64,000 nucleotides of DNA from Lophium mytilinum (taxonomy: Eukaryota > Ascomycota > Dothideomycetes > Mytilinidiales > Mytilinidiaceae), in the NCBI GenBank assembly GCA_010093605.1, contig MU004185.1, positions 1,757,334 to 1,821,333 of the forward strand. The letters run 5' to 3'. The notes beneath the pieces are model-generated. The model worked only from the letters and a program-made list of their open reading frames with translations. It was not told the origin of the DNA and made no database searches. The position numbers and the translations under genes are program-made. Below are positions 22,581 through 34,040 of the stretch, one piece after another (the stretch's first letter is position 1; each line of letters starts with the position of its first letter).

Positions 22581-24068
22581 TCACGTGTTGAGTCTGCGTT
22601 TCTTCGGGCTCTGGAACGGCGCGTCGGTCGGCTCGTCCACGTCCTCGGTCTTAGTCTTCGTCTTCGGCTTCACGTCTCCATCCTCTTCGATCTTAGAAGC
22701 TAGAGAGCCATTCTGTCTCTCGGCTAAGACACCGTTTTCATGGTCATTCTCCTCGCCGTTGGCCTCCTGAATGTCCTTGCCGTTGGCCTCGTCAATTCCT
22801 TCGCGGTTGGCGTTGGCATCGATGATGTTTTTGCACAACAGACACTTGATCTCTTCCTCCCAGATCTTCTCCTCCTTTGTATCCTCGGTCCTAGTGCGCA
22901 AGTCCGTGATCCGTACGACCGTTCTGTGGCTTCCAGCAACTACTTCGGCTTTGAAAGACGCTTCCGGGTTCGGGTCGTTTTCGAAGATTCCTGCTGCCAT
23001 TGAGCTCTTTCGCTTACCACGTTGCTTCTTTACATAAGGAATGCCTCTTTCTTTGTGAACAGCTTGAAGAACCTTCTCCTCGATGCAGGGCGCATGAAGC
23101 CATCTGTCGCAGGAGTCGCACTGGATGAGGTCGTGTGAAGGGTTGAAGGGTGTTTTGCAGATGCAGTGTTTGTTGAGCTCCTACAACGATGATATTAGAA
23201 AATCCGAGTAAATTCGATTAGGAGAAAAGGAGTCCATACCGATAGGCCTGGTGTTTTCGACTCATGAAGCAAGTCAAATGTCTGCCGCCAGAACAGTTGG
23301 TCGCCTTCCAGAAGCTCTGACCTATTGTCCTCCTCCATGTAGTGTATCACGTTGGCGCTGTCCTGGACGGTTGTGGCGTCGATAATTTGCATGTCGTTGG
23401 TGGCGATGACCTCGTTTAGACCATGATATGGTCGGCGCCCAGGATATGGCAGATCTTCTGGGCGGTACATCCAGTACACTCGCAGGTAGACATGTTGTTC
23501 GTCGCCAGCACGCACTTCGAGAACCTTTGCAACCCAGCATGAGATGTGTGCATTCTCTCGCCCCGGTTCCGCAGACGGGCGCACGAAGACGAAGTCGTTG
23601 ACTTCAAAGGTTTTGTCGAAGACTGTATAGATGAGGTGTTAGCAGTGCCAGATTGGGACATACACAGATTCGCATACCTGTAAATTTGCGGTACCGACTG
23701 GTATCTTCCCAGTAGTGAGCCGGAGTGACAGAATACACCGTATCGAGCTCTTCCACGTCGAAGGGGCTGATTTGATGGTTGGGCGTCGAGTACAGTGGCT
23801 CGTCACGTTTGCGCTTCTTGGATAGAGGTGGTTCCGGCTGGTCGATCTTGCGCATCTTGATCTTGAAGCCGTCGAAGTTGGGGTCATTTTCTTCGAATTT
23901 CGACCAGTCGGTACGCTCTCGCTCGGGTTCGGGCTCATCCTTCAAAACAGCGGGGGGCGACCGATTTGGGGTCTTGCTGTTGCTATTGCTATTCGTTGGC
24001 TGTGGCGGCGTTGGGGCATGGCTGTTTGACGAGGACGCACGCGGAGTCCTGCTCTTGCGGGGAGGCAT
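22581..24068 (-). CDS. BAH-PHD chromatin reader, EPR-1-like
   Basis: Exons 24068-23678, 23622-23240 and 23180-22581 give 457 residues. The N-terminal 95 residues are disordered and basic. Residues about 130-245 form a BAH domain (FEVNDFVFVRP, VYLRVYWMYRPEDLP, YHGLNEVIATNDMQIIDA). A PHD finger follows: CIC, CDSC and LHAPC give six ligands. The last pair is probably CLLC, about 75 residues further on, so the finger carries a long insertion. The tail is acidic with a PKKRRLNT end, a likely nuclear signal. BAH-PHD proteins of this order include plant EBS/SHL and Neurospora EPR-1, which reads H3K27me3. That role here is inference. Both introns (55 and 59 nt) restore domain continuity. Confidence 0.85.
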
Positions 24069-25880
24069 TGAAGCTCAATATATGTGAGGAATGTAGTAGG
24101 GAGATGGCGTATATTGAGCGATATGTCGAGGCGCGTCGCAGCGATGATGGTAGAGCTTGATGGTGATGGCTCGGTGGTTCTGAGGGGGCGGCAAGGGAGG
24201 CGGCTGAGGGGCGGGAAACGCGACAATTCTGGCGCTTTGAAGGAGCTGTATTGTGGGCGCGGCCCGGTGCGCCCTGGATGAGTGTAGTATATGGGTGATG
24301 CGATGGTGGAAGATTCACAATTCACGCGTTTGAGGTGAAGTCGCGGACCCGTATAGGTAGCTCCCCGGTGGGTTGAAGTGGACCGCGCTGCAGAAATGCC
24401 AAGTATTCTTGACGTTACCGGCCCATACGCAAATCGTCCCTAGTCTGCGTAACTTTGCATAAAGGGTGTATGATGACAAACAGGTCACGTGCGATGTAAG
24501 ACATCGCAAACGGATCATGGCACCACCTGGGCAGACGATTCGAGGTCCACTGAACAAGGCGGATGCGGCGGATGCGGTGCAGCAGGACTTGGTCTTCTGC
24601 ATGCAGCGGCACGGCTGGGCTTGCACTTTTGCATTTCTGAAACGCGCTGGGAGCGATGTCTCTCTTCGACGATGCCATGTGCGAAGAGCTTCATAGGATA
24701 GCGTCCCAATTCTGGGCATGCAGGTCCGGGGAGCCATGTTTGAGGTGTGCAGCATCCGGGGAAGCCTGCCTGGCGGACGTCTGTTCCACGGCTCACCACA
24801 GACTAGACTACCTATGCTCGCAACCTATCTTGCTGCGGGCCCTACCGCGTTCCGCCCACGACATAGTGCCGCCCAAGTATTTGATAATGCCCAGTCCGCT
24901 GCCACCCGTAATACGCAGTCCGCTCTCCTTGCGGAGGGGTCCCGCGAGGCTAAGGGGGAAGATCCAGGCCTGGCTGCTGCTAGGGCATCTGTTAGGGCCC
25001 CGAAAGCAGCAAACGATGCTGGAGGTGAGATTGGGATTGCTGTCACGGCACCACACGGGTCCGAAGACACCACTACTGGCTGCTGGGCCTTCAGAAGCCT
25101 CGTCAGCCTCTGACGAGATGTGCTTGGACGTGCTTGGCCGCGAGGGCCGCCAGATCGATTCGCGCCGAGTATCAAAACCTTGGAACACGCCCAAAACTGC
25201 GACCAGATCCGCCTTGTTCCTGCACTCGCTTCCCAGCCCTTTTCCACATAATAACCACATACATACCTGGGTACTGGCCTCGCTGTCGGAGACCTGCATA
25301 CTCGCCCATTGACCCCATTCACCGCGCGCGCCGCTTCCTTTGTCTGGCCGCTCTCTGTCACACCGTGCCCCTGTTGGCGTCTATTTTTACGTGGCGCTCT
25401 CGGTCCCTTTTGTGATCCTGCCGCCGACCCTGCGCGCTTCGTCATCGGCGAGCCCTGCGAAGCCAAAGAATTCGCTCCAGTCTAATAATCAACACCCTCC
25501 TGCTCTCCTCAACAATACCCTCTATCCTCATCTTCGACCTCTCCCGCCCGCGCCATCGCACCGTCGTCCGTCGCCCAGTCACTCGTTTGCACGTCTGTCT
25601 GTTGTTTTGGCCTCCGTGTCGCATCCGTGTCATCCGCCGCTGCTGTGGCTTGCGCGGCTGAATTGACTGCCACTCCAACGGCGAATCCGACCATTCCGCC
25701 CTGTCACTTGCTTCGCCAGGCTGACCACCCAAAACAATTCTCCTTGGCACTGAAACGCCGTCGCCATGCCTCGCGCGAGAGGTACAGCTCTCTCCAACTT
25801 TCTTCTCCACCTCCTCTTTGTTGCCCGTCTCAAGGTCCTCTGCTCTCTGCTAATGCCACATGCCCTCAGTTCTTTCCTTC
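24069..25880. other. Intergenic, promoter region of two divergent genes
   Basis: About 1.8 kb lies between the BAH-PHD and CAF120-like starts. Overlapping frames at 24656-25466 on both strands have no family resemblance. The CT-rich 25440-25880 part looks like the leader of the downstream gene. An isolated GTTTGAGGTG motif at 24328 resembles the repeat core at 10-14 kb but stands alone. Confidence 0.4.
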
Positions 25881-28800
25881 ATGTCCGAATGGGGCGGCAG
25901 CTCTCCCAATAGCCACAAGAAGGCGCCTTCCACGTCTGAGCAGCCCTCGCCGACCCAGACGACGCCGACGCGATCCGATACCACCCCCATTCCGACCTCG
26001 GCCTCTACGACACAACTCGATAATTACACGAGAAACTCGCCGGTTTCCAATCAGCAAACCCGGGAATATCGCTCTGACTCGAGGCCATCCTCGCGGCCCG
26101 TCTCCATGATACAGACATACCAGCCTCCAGTGATGGAGGTCAGTCAAGACACGTTGCCAGAACTGCAGCGCATCTTCACCTTCCTAAACAGCCATTCCAA
26201 CAAGCTATACCAGGAGGGCTATTTTCTCAAATTTCACGACACCGATTATCGTATGTCTACTGGCCCTCGCCATTTTTCGTAGTGCTAATTCTAGCTAGGC
26301 GGTCGGCCCGCGCCGGATCGGAGCTGGCAGGAATGTTTCGCCCAGCTGGTGGGCACTGTGCTGTCCCTATGGGATGCCAGTGAGTTGGACCAAGTTGGCA
26401 CGCAGGGGGATGTGCTGCCTACATTTATCAATCTCACCGATGCCGCAATCACAATGGTACGGGTTTATCTCTAAAGAAAGTATACCCCTGATTCTAATCA
26501 GCCCAGGAACCTGCAATGAAACTCGGGGACGGCAAGATGCTCGACAACATTTTGGCTGTGTCGACAGCTGCGAGCAACAAATACCTGTTCCACTTCAATT
26601 CCTTCAACTCTCTCACCCAATGGACAGCAGGAATCCGCCTTGCCATGTACGAACACACGACTCTCCAAGAAGCTTATACGGGAGCTTTGATCGCTGGCAA
26701 GGGCAAAACTCTCAACAACATTCGAGTAATTCTGCAGCCGACGAAGATCAAGTACGAAGACTGGGCGAGAGTGAGATTTGGTGCAGGAACACCTTGGAGG
26801 CGATGCTGGTGTGTTATAACGCCTCCCGATGAAAAGGATGTCGCAAAGCTCCAGAAAACGCACAAGAAGTCGTATCAGAAACCGCCCGTTCTCAAGGGAG
26901 ACATGAAATTCTACGATTCCAAGAAAATCACCAAGAAGACGAAGCCGATCGCGACCGTGACAGACGCATACGCAGCCTACGCGCTCTACCCCCAATCCAA
27001 GCCTTTGATCGATCAGTCGACTCTCGTCAAGATCGAGGGAAGAATAACGATCCATTCTTCGCAGCCGAGGGTCACTGACGGATTCGTCTTTGTCATGCCT
27101 GAAGCACATGCAGCTGTGTCGGGCTTCGAAATCATGCTGCGATTCTTATTCCCCGTCTTCGACGTTTTTGCTCTTTACGGGCGCCCTCAGAAGTTGGTCT
27201 CTGATGTCCTCGATTCTCGAGGACTGATGTTCGCCATGCCGCCAGACAGACGGTATGGCTACTTAGAGATGTGGGACGTCGTGTCTCTCATACACGCTCA
27301 AGGAAGCAACTCTTGGGGTGAGAGGGAATGGCGAAAACAACTCAAGGAGCTGACTTCAACGCGAATGACGAGTGCGCCCTCGCGTCATCAGAGCCAAACT
27401 AGCAGTCGCCGAAACACAGTTGGCAGAGCGAGCCTCCCACCGTCTCGAAATGGAGGAGTCAAGTTCGATGATGAGGGGTCTGTTCGATCGCAACCGTCCA
27501 CGCGAAGAACCTCGCCGGTTCGGGGTGAGTTTGACAGTCCTCGCCGTGTCGAAACAGCGCCCCCTGTCACCGGCGCCCTCCCACGGCACCGGCGATCCGT
27601 TTCGGAGACACAGGGCTATCGACAGTATCAGGCAGACATGCCCTCTCGGCTCGCTCATGGCGAGAATGCTAACGATGAATTCGATACTCCGCCACCTCCT
27701 CCGGAGCACAAAGTCCTAAATGGACAGAGTGCTTCACAGCAGTACCATGAGCCGTACGATACTGGCTCAGATGGAGAAGAGCGCGGAACTCCGGATGAGC
27801 GCGATCTGCCAGATCTTGGCGCTGCAGCTCCACCGGCTCCTCCGACAGGCCCAGTCGAAACCCCTCCCGCTTTCGCACATGGACCTGGACAGTTACCTCC
27901 TACCAGACCGTATCAGCCTCCAAATATGGTTAAGCCAAATGCTCATATGGATCCCGCTACCCTGCATCAGCTTGCGGATGCCACTCAAACAGCTCTACCG
28001 GCATCGGTCGCGGCTGCTGGTGCGGCGGCCGCCTGGAAAAGCCAGGAGAGCACGAGAAATGACTGGAGGCAAAGCGGAGAGTATGGTAGGCGAAGCGGAG
28101 AGTATGATAGACGTATGGATGGAGGAAACCAGTGGGGCGACGCTAATAGCAGAGGTGCACCAGTCAACCAATCCTACCAGCCAGGATTCAATGGGTCTCC
28201 CAGCAAGAGACTTCCTACGATTCCCGCCTCGCCCTATATTGAGCAATCTGAGCCGTCGCCTCATGCTTCATACTTTGTTCCGTCAGCCCCTCCTGTTCCC
28301 GAACACGGTCAAATGCAAGAATTTGCCGCGTATCCTGGTGAAGCGGAACGACCGTCAAGCGACAGCAGTCATATACATCGTAAACCAGTCCCAAGTCAGT
28401 CTTCAACATCCACGCGAGAGGCTCGTGACAATTTCTCATCGCCAGCAAGCTCAAGTATCGGCAGTTTACGACGCGATGTAATCGACCCAGAGGCGCTCGA
28501 CACCCTCGAATTCACGGAGACTTCTCTAACCAGGAACCAAAGCATGTCTAGCAGCAACTACGACGACGACGCGGCTTCCACCTCGACCACTGACTATGCT
28601 AGCACGATAAGTGAGCAATCTAGGACTCGAAGATTGCCACCGAGACAAGAAAGGCCGCGCAGTGGAGTGCTGCGCACTGTTGGCGACCCTAGCCTCACCA
28701 AGAAGCCAGATCTGATCGTTGGTGACGCTCATTACGATGCGCAGCCGAAGCAGCAAGAAATATCCACAGATCTTCCAACGGTTGATTTCGGTCCCACGTA

Positions 28801-29905
28801 CGCTCTCAACCCAGGTGATGTAAGACGCCCTGGAACAAGCGGCACAATGACCCAAGTCCTCCACGAAGCCTCCAGGTCGCAAGAAAAGCTAGGAGACATC
28901 TCGAGCGACCGAAAACGCGAATCTCTGTTGACTGGAAGGACAAGCCCCGGATTTGTTGGCCACTTCCGTGCGTCTTCCAACTCCCCGGATTTTGCGCTGG
29001 CATCTGAAGCTCGGACAGTAGCGTGGCAGCCAGGTATGGGTGGCAACCACGCGACACATGGCAGTCGAGAGAAACTCGATCCAGAGGACTGGGTTCAACA
29101 GCGTGCGAATGCTGCTTCTCACCCTCGAGCGTCTCCGGTATTTGGCCACAACAGGAACCAGTCTGGTCTTACTCCGCCTACTAGCCGTCAAGTATCGGGC
29201 GACTGGACTAATTTCCAGCCTACGCACCAGAGGACACCTACCGGAGAGTCACTTCCATTCCGTCCGCCCAGCCGTCCGACTAGTCGGCCTCTCAGTCGGC
29301 CACAATCTCGCGGTGCTGGTAGCATGCTGATCTCGGAGAAGCCAGCCCAGCTTTCTGCGCGTGAACAGCAACAAGTGTCCAGGATGACAGGCACGCCTTT
29401 GATCGATTTGTCTCAAAACAACAAGAAAGATCAACGCCCAGCATCGGCTGGCCTGGTTGGCTATGTCAGTCAGCGAGAGGAACAAAAACTGCTCGCCAAG
29501 CAGAATATGACGACTCCAGCCATGCAAGCCGAGATTGACCGGCGTATGAGGCACCAACAGCAGCAACAACAGATGCCCATGCATGCCGCACATGGAAGTT
29601 ACAGTGGCACACCGAGTATCATGGGCATGCCACAACAGAACTTTTCACAGCCCTTCTTCACGCCATCGCCGGCACTCCAGCAGCAGCAGCAGGCCGGATA
29701 CTTCCCACCGCAGGCGCCGATGCAACAAGGCTGGGTGCCACAGCAGCCATCGCCCGGTCAGTATGGCGCAGGCGGCTTCGTTCAGGGGCAACCGCAAGCG
29801 CACACCCCGACGCAGGCCTATGGGGCCAGTTGGGATCAGCAGCAGGCTGCGAGGTCGCAGGGCCGGGCGGGGCCAATCTGGCAAGTGAGAGGAGCCAAGA
29901 AATGA
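25881..29905 (+). CDS. CAF120/SKG3-family PH-domain protein
   Basis: Large protein related to yeast Caf120 and Skg3; Caf120 associates with the CCR4-NOT deadenylase, and both carry a PH domain. Exons 25881-26250, 26299-26456 and 26507-29905 give 1308 residues; an in-frame ATG at 25860 would add seven. Residues about 80-210 hold the PH-like part (LPELQRIFTFLNSHSNKLY, WQECFAQLVG, LPTFINLTDA). About 240-480 is the second conserved block (WRRCWCVITP, KGDMKFYDSKK, GFEIMLRFLFPVFDVFALYG). From about 490 on it is disordered, rich in Ser, Pro and Gln, with a MRHQQQQQQMPMH run near the end. Introns are 48 and 50 nt. Confidence 0.9.
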
Positions 29906-30935
29906 GTGGATGTCGAGTGAACAAAGGTCGATCACACAGATTAGAAAATGGATTAGAGTCTATTGTATAGCGAAAATGAGAGTGTACGAGAGCACGTGAC
30001 GGTTTCCAATCTGGGTTGGTTCGAGTGGGGTGTTTAGGACTGTATATATAGGAATTACAGACTGGGGTGGGCTTTGCATGACTTCAGGCCGGGATTTCCT
30101 TTTGTTGTTGGTCACGGGGGTCTTTTTCTTATCACTCTGCATGTCCATCTCCATGAAACTATCTCTCCTTATCCTGTCAGACTTGTCTATTTCTCCTTTT
30201 CTCTCATACACGCATGTATGATCCGGGGGCATTGGGGGCTTGGGGCTTAGGACTTGGGCATTTTTGTTGGGGAATGCATCTTCCTCGGTGTTTGCATGAG
30301 TGTGGCAGCTTGCTATCTTCATTAGCCTTCTAGAGGGCGAGGGGTCTTTTGGATGGAAGAAGGGATTATGGAGTTTTAATATATGTGGCTTGGGAGCTCT
30401 TTTGCGTCTTTACCTCGAGTCATCGGTGTGTGGCTGCTTACATGAGCCCTGCTGATCTTATCTGGGATTGAGATGCAGGTGTCCGGGCCGTGAAGATGTG
30501 CAGCGTTACACGACATATGGGTCGGGCATCGACGTGCGGGGCCGAGATGATCATACCCGGTCCTGCTGCTTACCACGTCTCCTTTCCGAGAAATGTTTTG
30601 ATAGAGAGGTTGTAGGAGGCGATGTTGCTGACTTGCTACAGAGAGCTGACGAAGGTCATACTATCTACCAGCAGCATTAGAGCAGCTACGGGGCGAGAAC
30701 AGGGGAGCGATATCGTCCAAGATTCCAAGACCGTTCCTTGCAAGCTTCCAAGCCGGAAGAAGTCCACCATGGTTATCTTCTCGTTTCCGTCTCAGCCTTG
30801 TACGACAGAAGCAGGATGGGGCGGGTAGTGAATAAAAAGAGGGGTCTCCCATCCCTCTTCTACCAAACCCTCTTCCCATTCTCTGACTTCTTCCACATTT
30901 CGAAAACACACTTCAAGAACTACTATCTCGCCGAA
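29906..30935. other. Intergenic, no gene seen
   Basis: 3' flank of the CAF120-like gene and upstream region of the next gene. Only short frames. CT-rich just before 30936, as expected of a leader. Confidence 0.45.
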
Positions 30936-31768
30936 ATGCCCACCCCCGCCATCCTCGTCGTCCGCATCCAAATCCTCGACCCAGCTTTCGACACCTCGAA
31001 AGGCTGGGCGAAATGGACGAAGTTGCACTTCGACGATCTCCTGTCCCTAGGCCCCGCCTCTATCAACTCGACAACGCAGTTCCAGAATCTTAAAGCTGCT
31101 ACTGGAAAAGACGAAGAAGAAGGAGATAAGAAAGTAGTGGAATCTCGCTTCCCCTACTTCAACATCATCGAGTTGGGTAACTTAGACGTGTTGACTAGCA
31201 AACCCTACCTTGCGCTCAGCAGAGCGAAGGATCTGGCGGCGGAGCGGAAGGAGGGGGAGGCGATGATTTGGGATGTGGCGGATGCGCGGTTTGCGGCGTA
31301 TGAGTTGGTTGAGCACAGGAAGGCGGGTGGGGAGGTGGCGGGGGATGCTGTTGCGGGGGCGGAAGTGGGTGAGTGCCCTTCTTCTCTTATACGTGATCCA
31401 GGGTTCGGATTCTGATGTAGACAGAGTCTACTTCTCGCCTCGTCGCCGCGGAGATCTTTAGCTCGCTCGCGCTGGAGGGCGCGGAGGAGAGTTTTGATGC
31501 TTGTGCCAAGGCGTTGAGGGAGCTGGGGACGGAGACGCGGGTGATGTTGAGGGTTGGGAGGTTGTATAAGTTGAGGAATGAGACGCTGAATCCGGTGCCG
31601 GTGCTGGAGTCGGCGCCGTGGTTGGGGCTGTGGGTGGTGGAGGGGGGAGAAGGGTTGAAGGAGGTAGTGGGGAAGATGCCAACGATCAGGTTGGGGGAGG
31701 AGGTGGTGGAGGTGAGGTGGGGGGTTTATGGGGTGGGTCATAAGGCTGGGGAGGGTGCGTTTGTTTAA
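30936..31768 (+). CDS. Unrecognised protein, 258 residues
   Basis: Exons 30936-31368 and 31425-31768, joined across a 56-nt GT-AG intron, give 258 residues. The joined frame reads AEVESTSRLVAAEIFSSLAL, which is typical of real coding sequence. The protein is globular in composition, with an alpha/beta look (AILVVRIQILDPAF at the start, VRWGVYGVGHK near the end). No signal peptide or membrane helix. The upstream in-frame extension to 30738 lacks protein-like composition, so the ATG at 30936 in CGAAATG context is preferred. I do not recognise the family. Confidence 0.7.
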
Positions 31769-31977
31769 GAGGGTGGTTGAAGGTGTAGGCGCTAGGACAT
31801 GCCCATTTTGGGTCTGCATTTGTCAAAGCATTGGAATGCATTTAGGAGGATTCTATCTGGTAGAGACTAACGACTCTTGCAACTATCGTTTGGGTGATAT
31901 GTAAGCCCTGATCTGACGCAAGCTTGATGGTCACGTGCTGACATCTGGCGCATGGACCAACTCTATTATGGACGTCC

Positions 31978-32007
31978 CCACGCGGGGGACAAAAAAAGCT
32001 GGACACC
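31978..32007 (+). repeat. Left terminal inverted repeat of the mariner element
   Basis: 30 bp, an exact reverse complement of 33393-33422. GC-rich outer half, then seven A and GCTGGACACC. The nearest outer TA is at 31967-31968. Confidence 0.92.
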
Positions 32008-33392
32008 AAGCGATGCGCTAAGCACAGCCCCCCACTAAATTTTGGCCTGCCCCTGATGCCTCACAGCACCACCATAATACATTCACTTATTTAACATGGC
32101 CTAAAAGCGAGCTAACGCTTCTAATAATAATTAGGAGACACCTATAAAAGCTAAGGTTTAAGAAGCTATTAAATTCCTTAAAGTAAAAGGTATAAAAGGC
32201 TAGAAAGAGAAGGTTTTTAGGTATTTTAAAGTCTCCTATTCTAAGGGCTATAAGATACTCTTAGGTTACCTAAGAAGGCACTATAATAACCTAGAAGTAG
32301 AAGAGAATTAAGGCTAGTACTAGCTAATAGGCTCTAAGGAGTTAAAGACTATAGAAGGCCTTCTAAAAGAGTATAGTTTCTTAGTAAGAGTATTTACCTA
32401 GAAGTAGCTAGCCTATAAGGCCGGCATTATAGATACCTATAGAGATTCTATTTCTAGCTAAACTATCTAGTATATAATAGGGAGAATAGACTATTATAAG
32501 TATATTACTTATAAGAAAGAATAGATTAATTAGCGCACGGCTAATTACTAGAAGAAGTATATAAAGGTAATACTTAAAAGGTATTCTAAGCTAGAGAATT
32601 AGTAGAAGGTTTAATTCTCTAATAAGGTATATTAGAGTATTAGGCTATAAGGTATATTTACCTTTTCTTCTTCTTCTTCTAATTCTAATGCCCTTAGGCA
32701 AGCTTTAAATTATTAGAAAACTAGATAAATACTACTATTTAGATTGCATTTAAGAGATAGATAATTAGTAGGTAGAGAATACTTAAAAATAGCTATATTC
32801 TTAGGCTACTGCCGGCTATAACTTTATATCTCTATTATATTTCTATAATATTCTAAGTAATTTAAATAGAAAGATAATACTTATTAGGTATATTAATATT
32901 CTTAATACTATAGTTAAGCTATAGCTAGATGCTAAGGAGAACTTTATACTTAAAGAGGATAATAATAGAGGGTATAGTATAGATAAGAAGAATATTATTT
33001 AGACCTAGAAAGAATAGTATAGCTTAAAGTACTATTTTAACTACTATAATTTACTAGATCTAGCCTCTATTAAGAACTACTAGTAGCCTCTAAAGTAGTA
33101 TATTAAGAAGTTCCCTTACTAGGATAAGAATACTATAAGAGAATTAGCCTAAAAAGAATAGAATAAAGTAAGAAGAGACTATAAGTTTATTAATAAGCGG
33201 GTGGATAGTATACTAGAAAGGCTATAGATAGTACTTAATAGGGATAGTTAGCTAATAGAATACTAGCTAGTAAATGTATTTTAATCCCCTATTAATTCCT
33301 AAGTAATACTAGCGTGCTCTAGGTATTTAAAAGTGGTGGTGGCCTTATATAAATTAATGGTGGTGGCCATTTAGTGGTCGCGGCGTAATTTC

Positions 33393-33422
33393 GGTGTCCA
33401 GCTTTTTTTGTCCCCCGCGTGG
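33393..33422 (-). repeat. Right terminal inverted repeat of the mariner element
   Basis: Exact inverted match to 31978-32007. The nearest outer TA is at 33428-33429. Confidence 0.92.
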
Positions 33423-34040
33423 TCCCTTACTCTAGCCCTTCCGAAGTCAAGGCATCCATTGCCTTCAACCCCAATACAAGGCCCCTATACATGCCAATAT
33501 TTTCAGTCTCCTGTAGGCTGTGTTAACTACGCATTTCAGCACAGCCCGCTCTTCGATGAGAAATGATCGCCTTCGGAGGCTCTACTTCCAGGCAACTTCC
33601 TTATGGTGAAGAAGACGTTCTCGCGACTGATATAACGTTCCCAGCCCTCGCAGATCTTGTAAGGAAGTTTTATCAATGCTAGACATTCAAGATAAAAGAG
33701 CAACCTATCTACACCTATTGAAGTCTTTCTTACTGCCGCAATAAGGTAGGCTTGATCCCTCTGCTCTGCGGGGTTGCGGGGAAAAGGCTAGACGGCGTCT
33801 TCGCAGCCATTCTGGCTGCGCCTGCAGGTCAGGTTCATGCAGCGTGGTATTGCTGAGAGAGCTCATCGGCGATTCCGATTACTGCAGCCTAAGTCTCTTG
33901 GCGAAAAGGGCAGCGGGGCAGCGCAATAGAGCCGTCACTTCTAGTGCTTTTGGTATGTGCTGGTTAAAACCGTGATATAGTAGAAAGCCTTCTTGGTCAT
34001 ATCTTGCTCTTCCTCTGAACTTGTCGGTAAAATAGCTTCC
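33423..34040. other. Intergenic between transposon and first HET gene
   Basis: Normal base composition returns at once beyond the right inverted repeat. No frame or RNA gene is seen. The HET promoter must lie here. Confidence 0.45.

Larger units (their letters stand above)
31978..33422. mobile_element. RIP-degraded Tc1/mariner-type DNA transposon
   Basis: The element is bounded by perfect 30-bp terminal inverted repeats (31978-32007 and 33393-33422; outer end CCACGCGGGGGAC, then an A7 run). The interior is AT-rich, full of TpA and nearly free of CpA and TpG, the mark of RIP. Translated on the plus strand it still resembles fungal mariner DDE transposase in order: a helix-turn-helix part with a SKGYKILLGYLRRHYNN-like string near 32240, then a WLDA-EDN-like catalytic stretch near 32930-32960, then an LKYYFNYY-like stretch near 33030. 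The frame is destroyed by many stops. At 1.45 kb it is a little shorter than whole relatives. The TA target duplication is not clear at the repeat ends. Confidence 0.85.

Noticed and set aside
24320-24345. Isolated GTTTGAGGTG motif like the repeat core
   Set aside because: Single copy with no periodic neighbours; too short to call a repeat member.
24656-25466. Frames of 130-218 codons on both strands upstream of the CAF120-like gene
   Set aside because: Composition typical of shadow frames; no conserved string; the region is better explained as promoter and leader.
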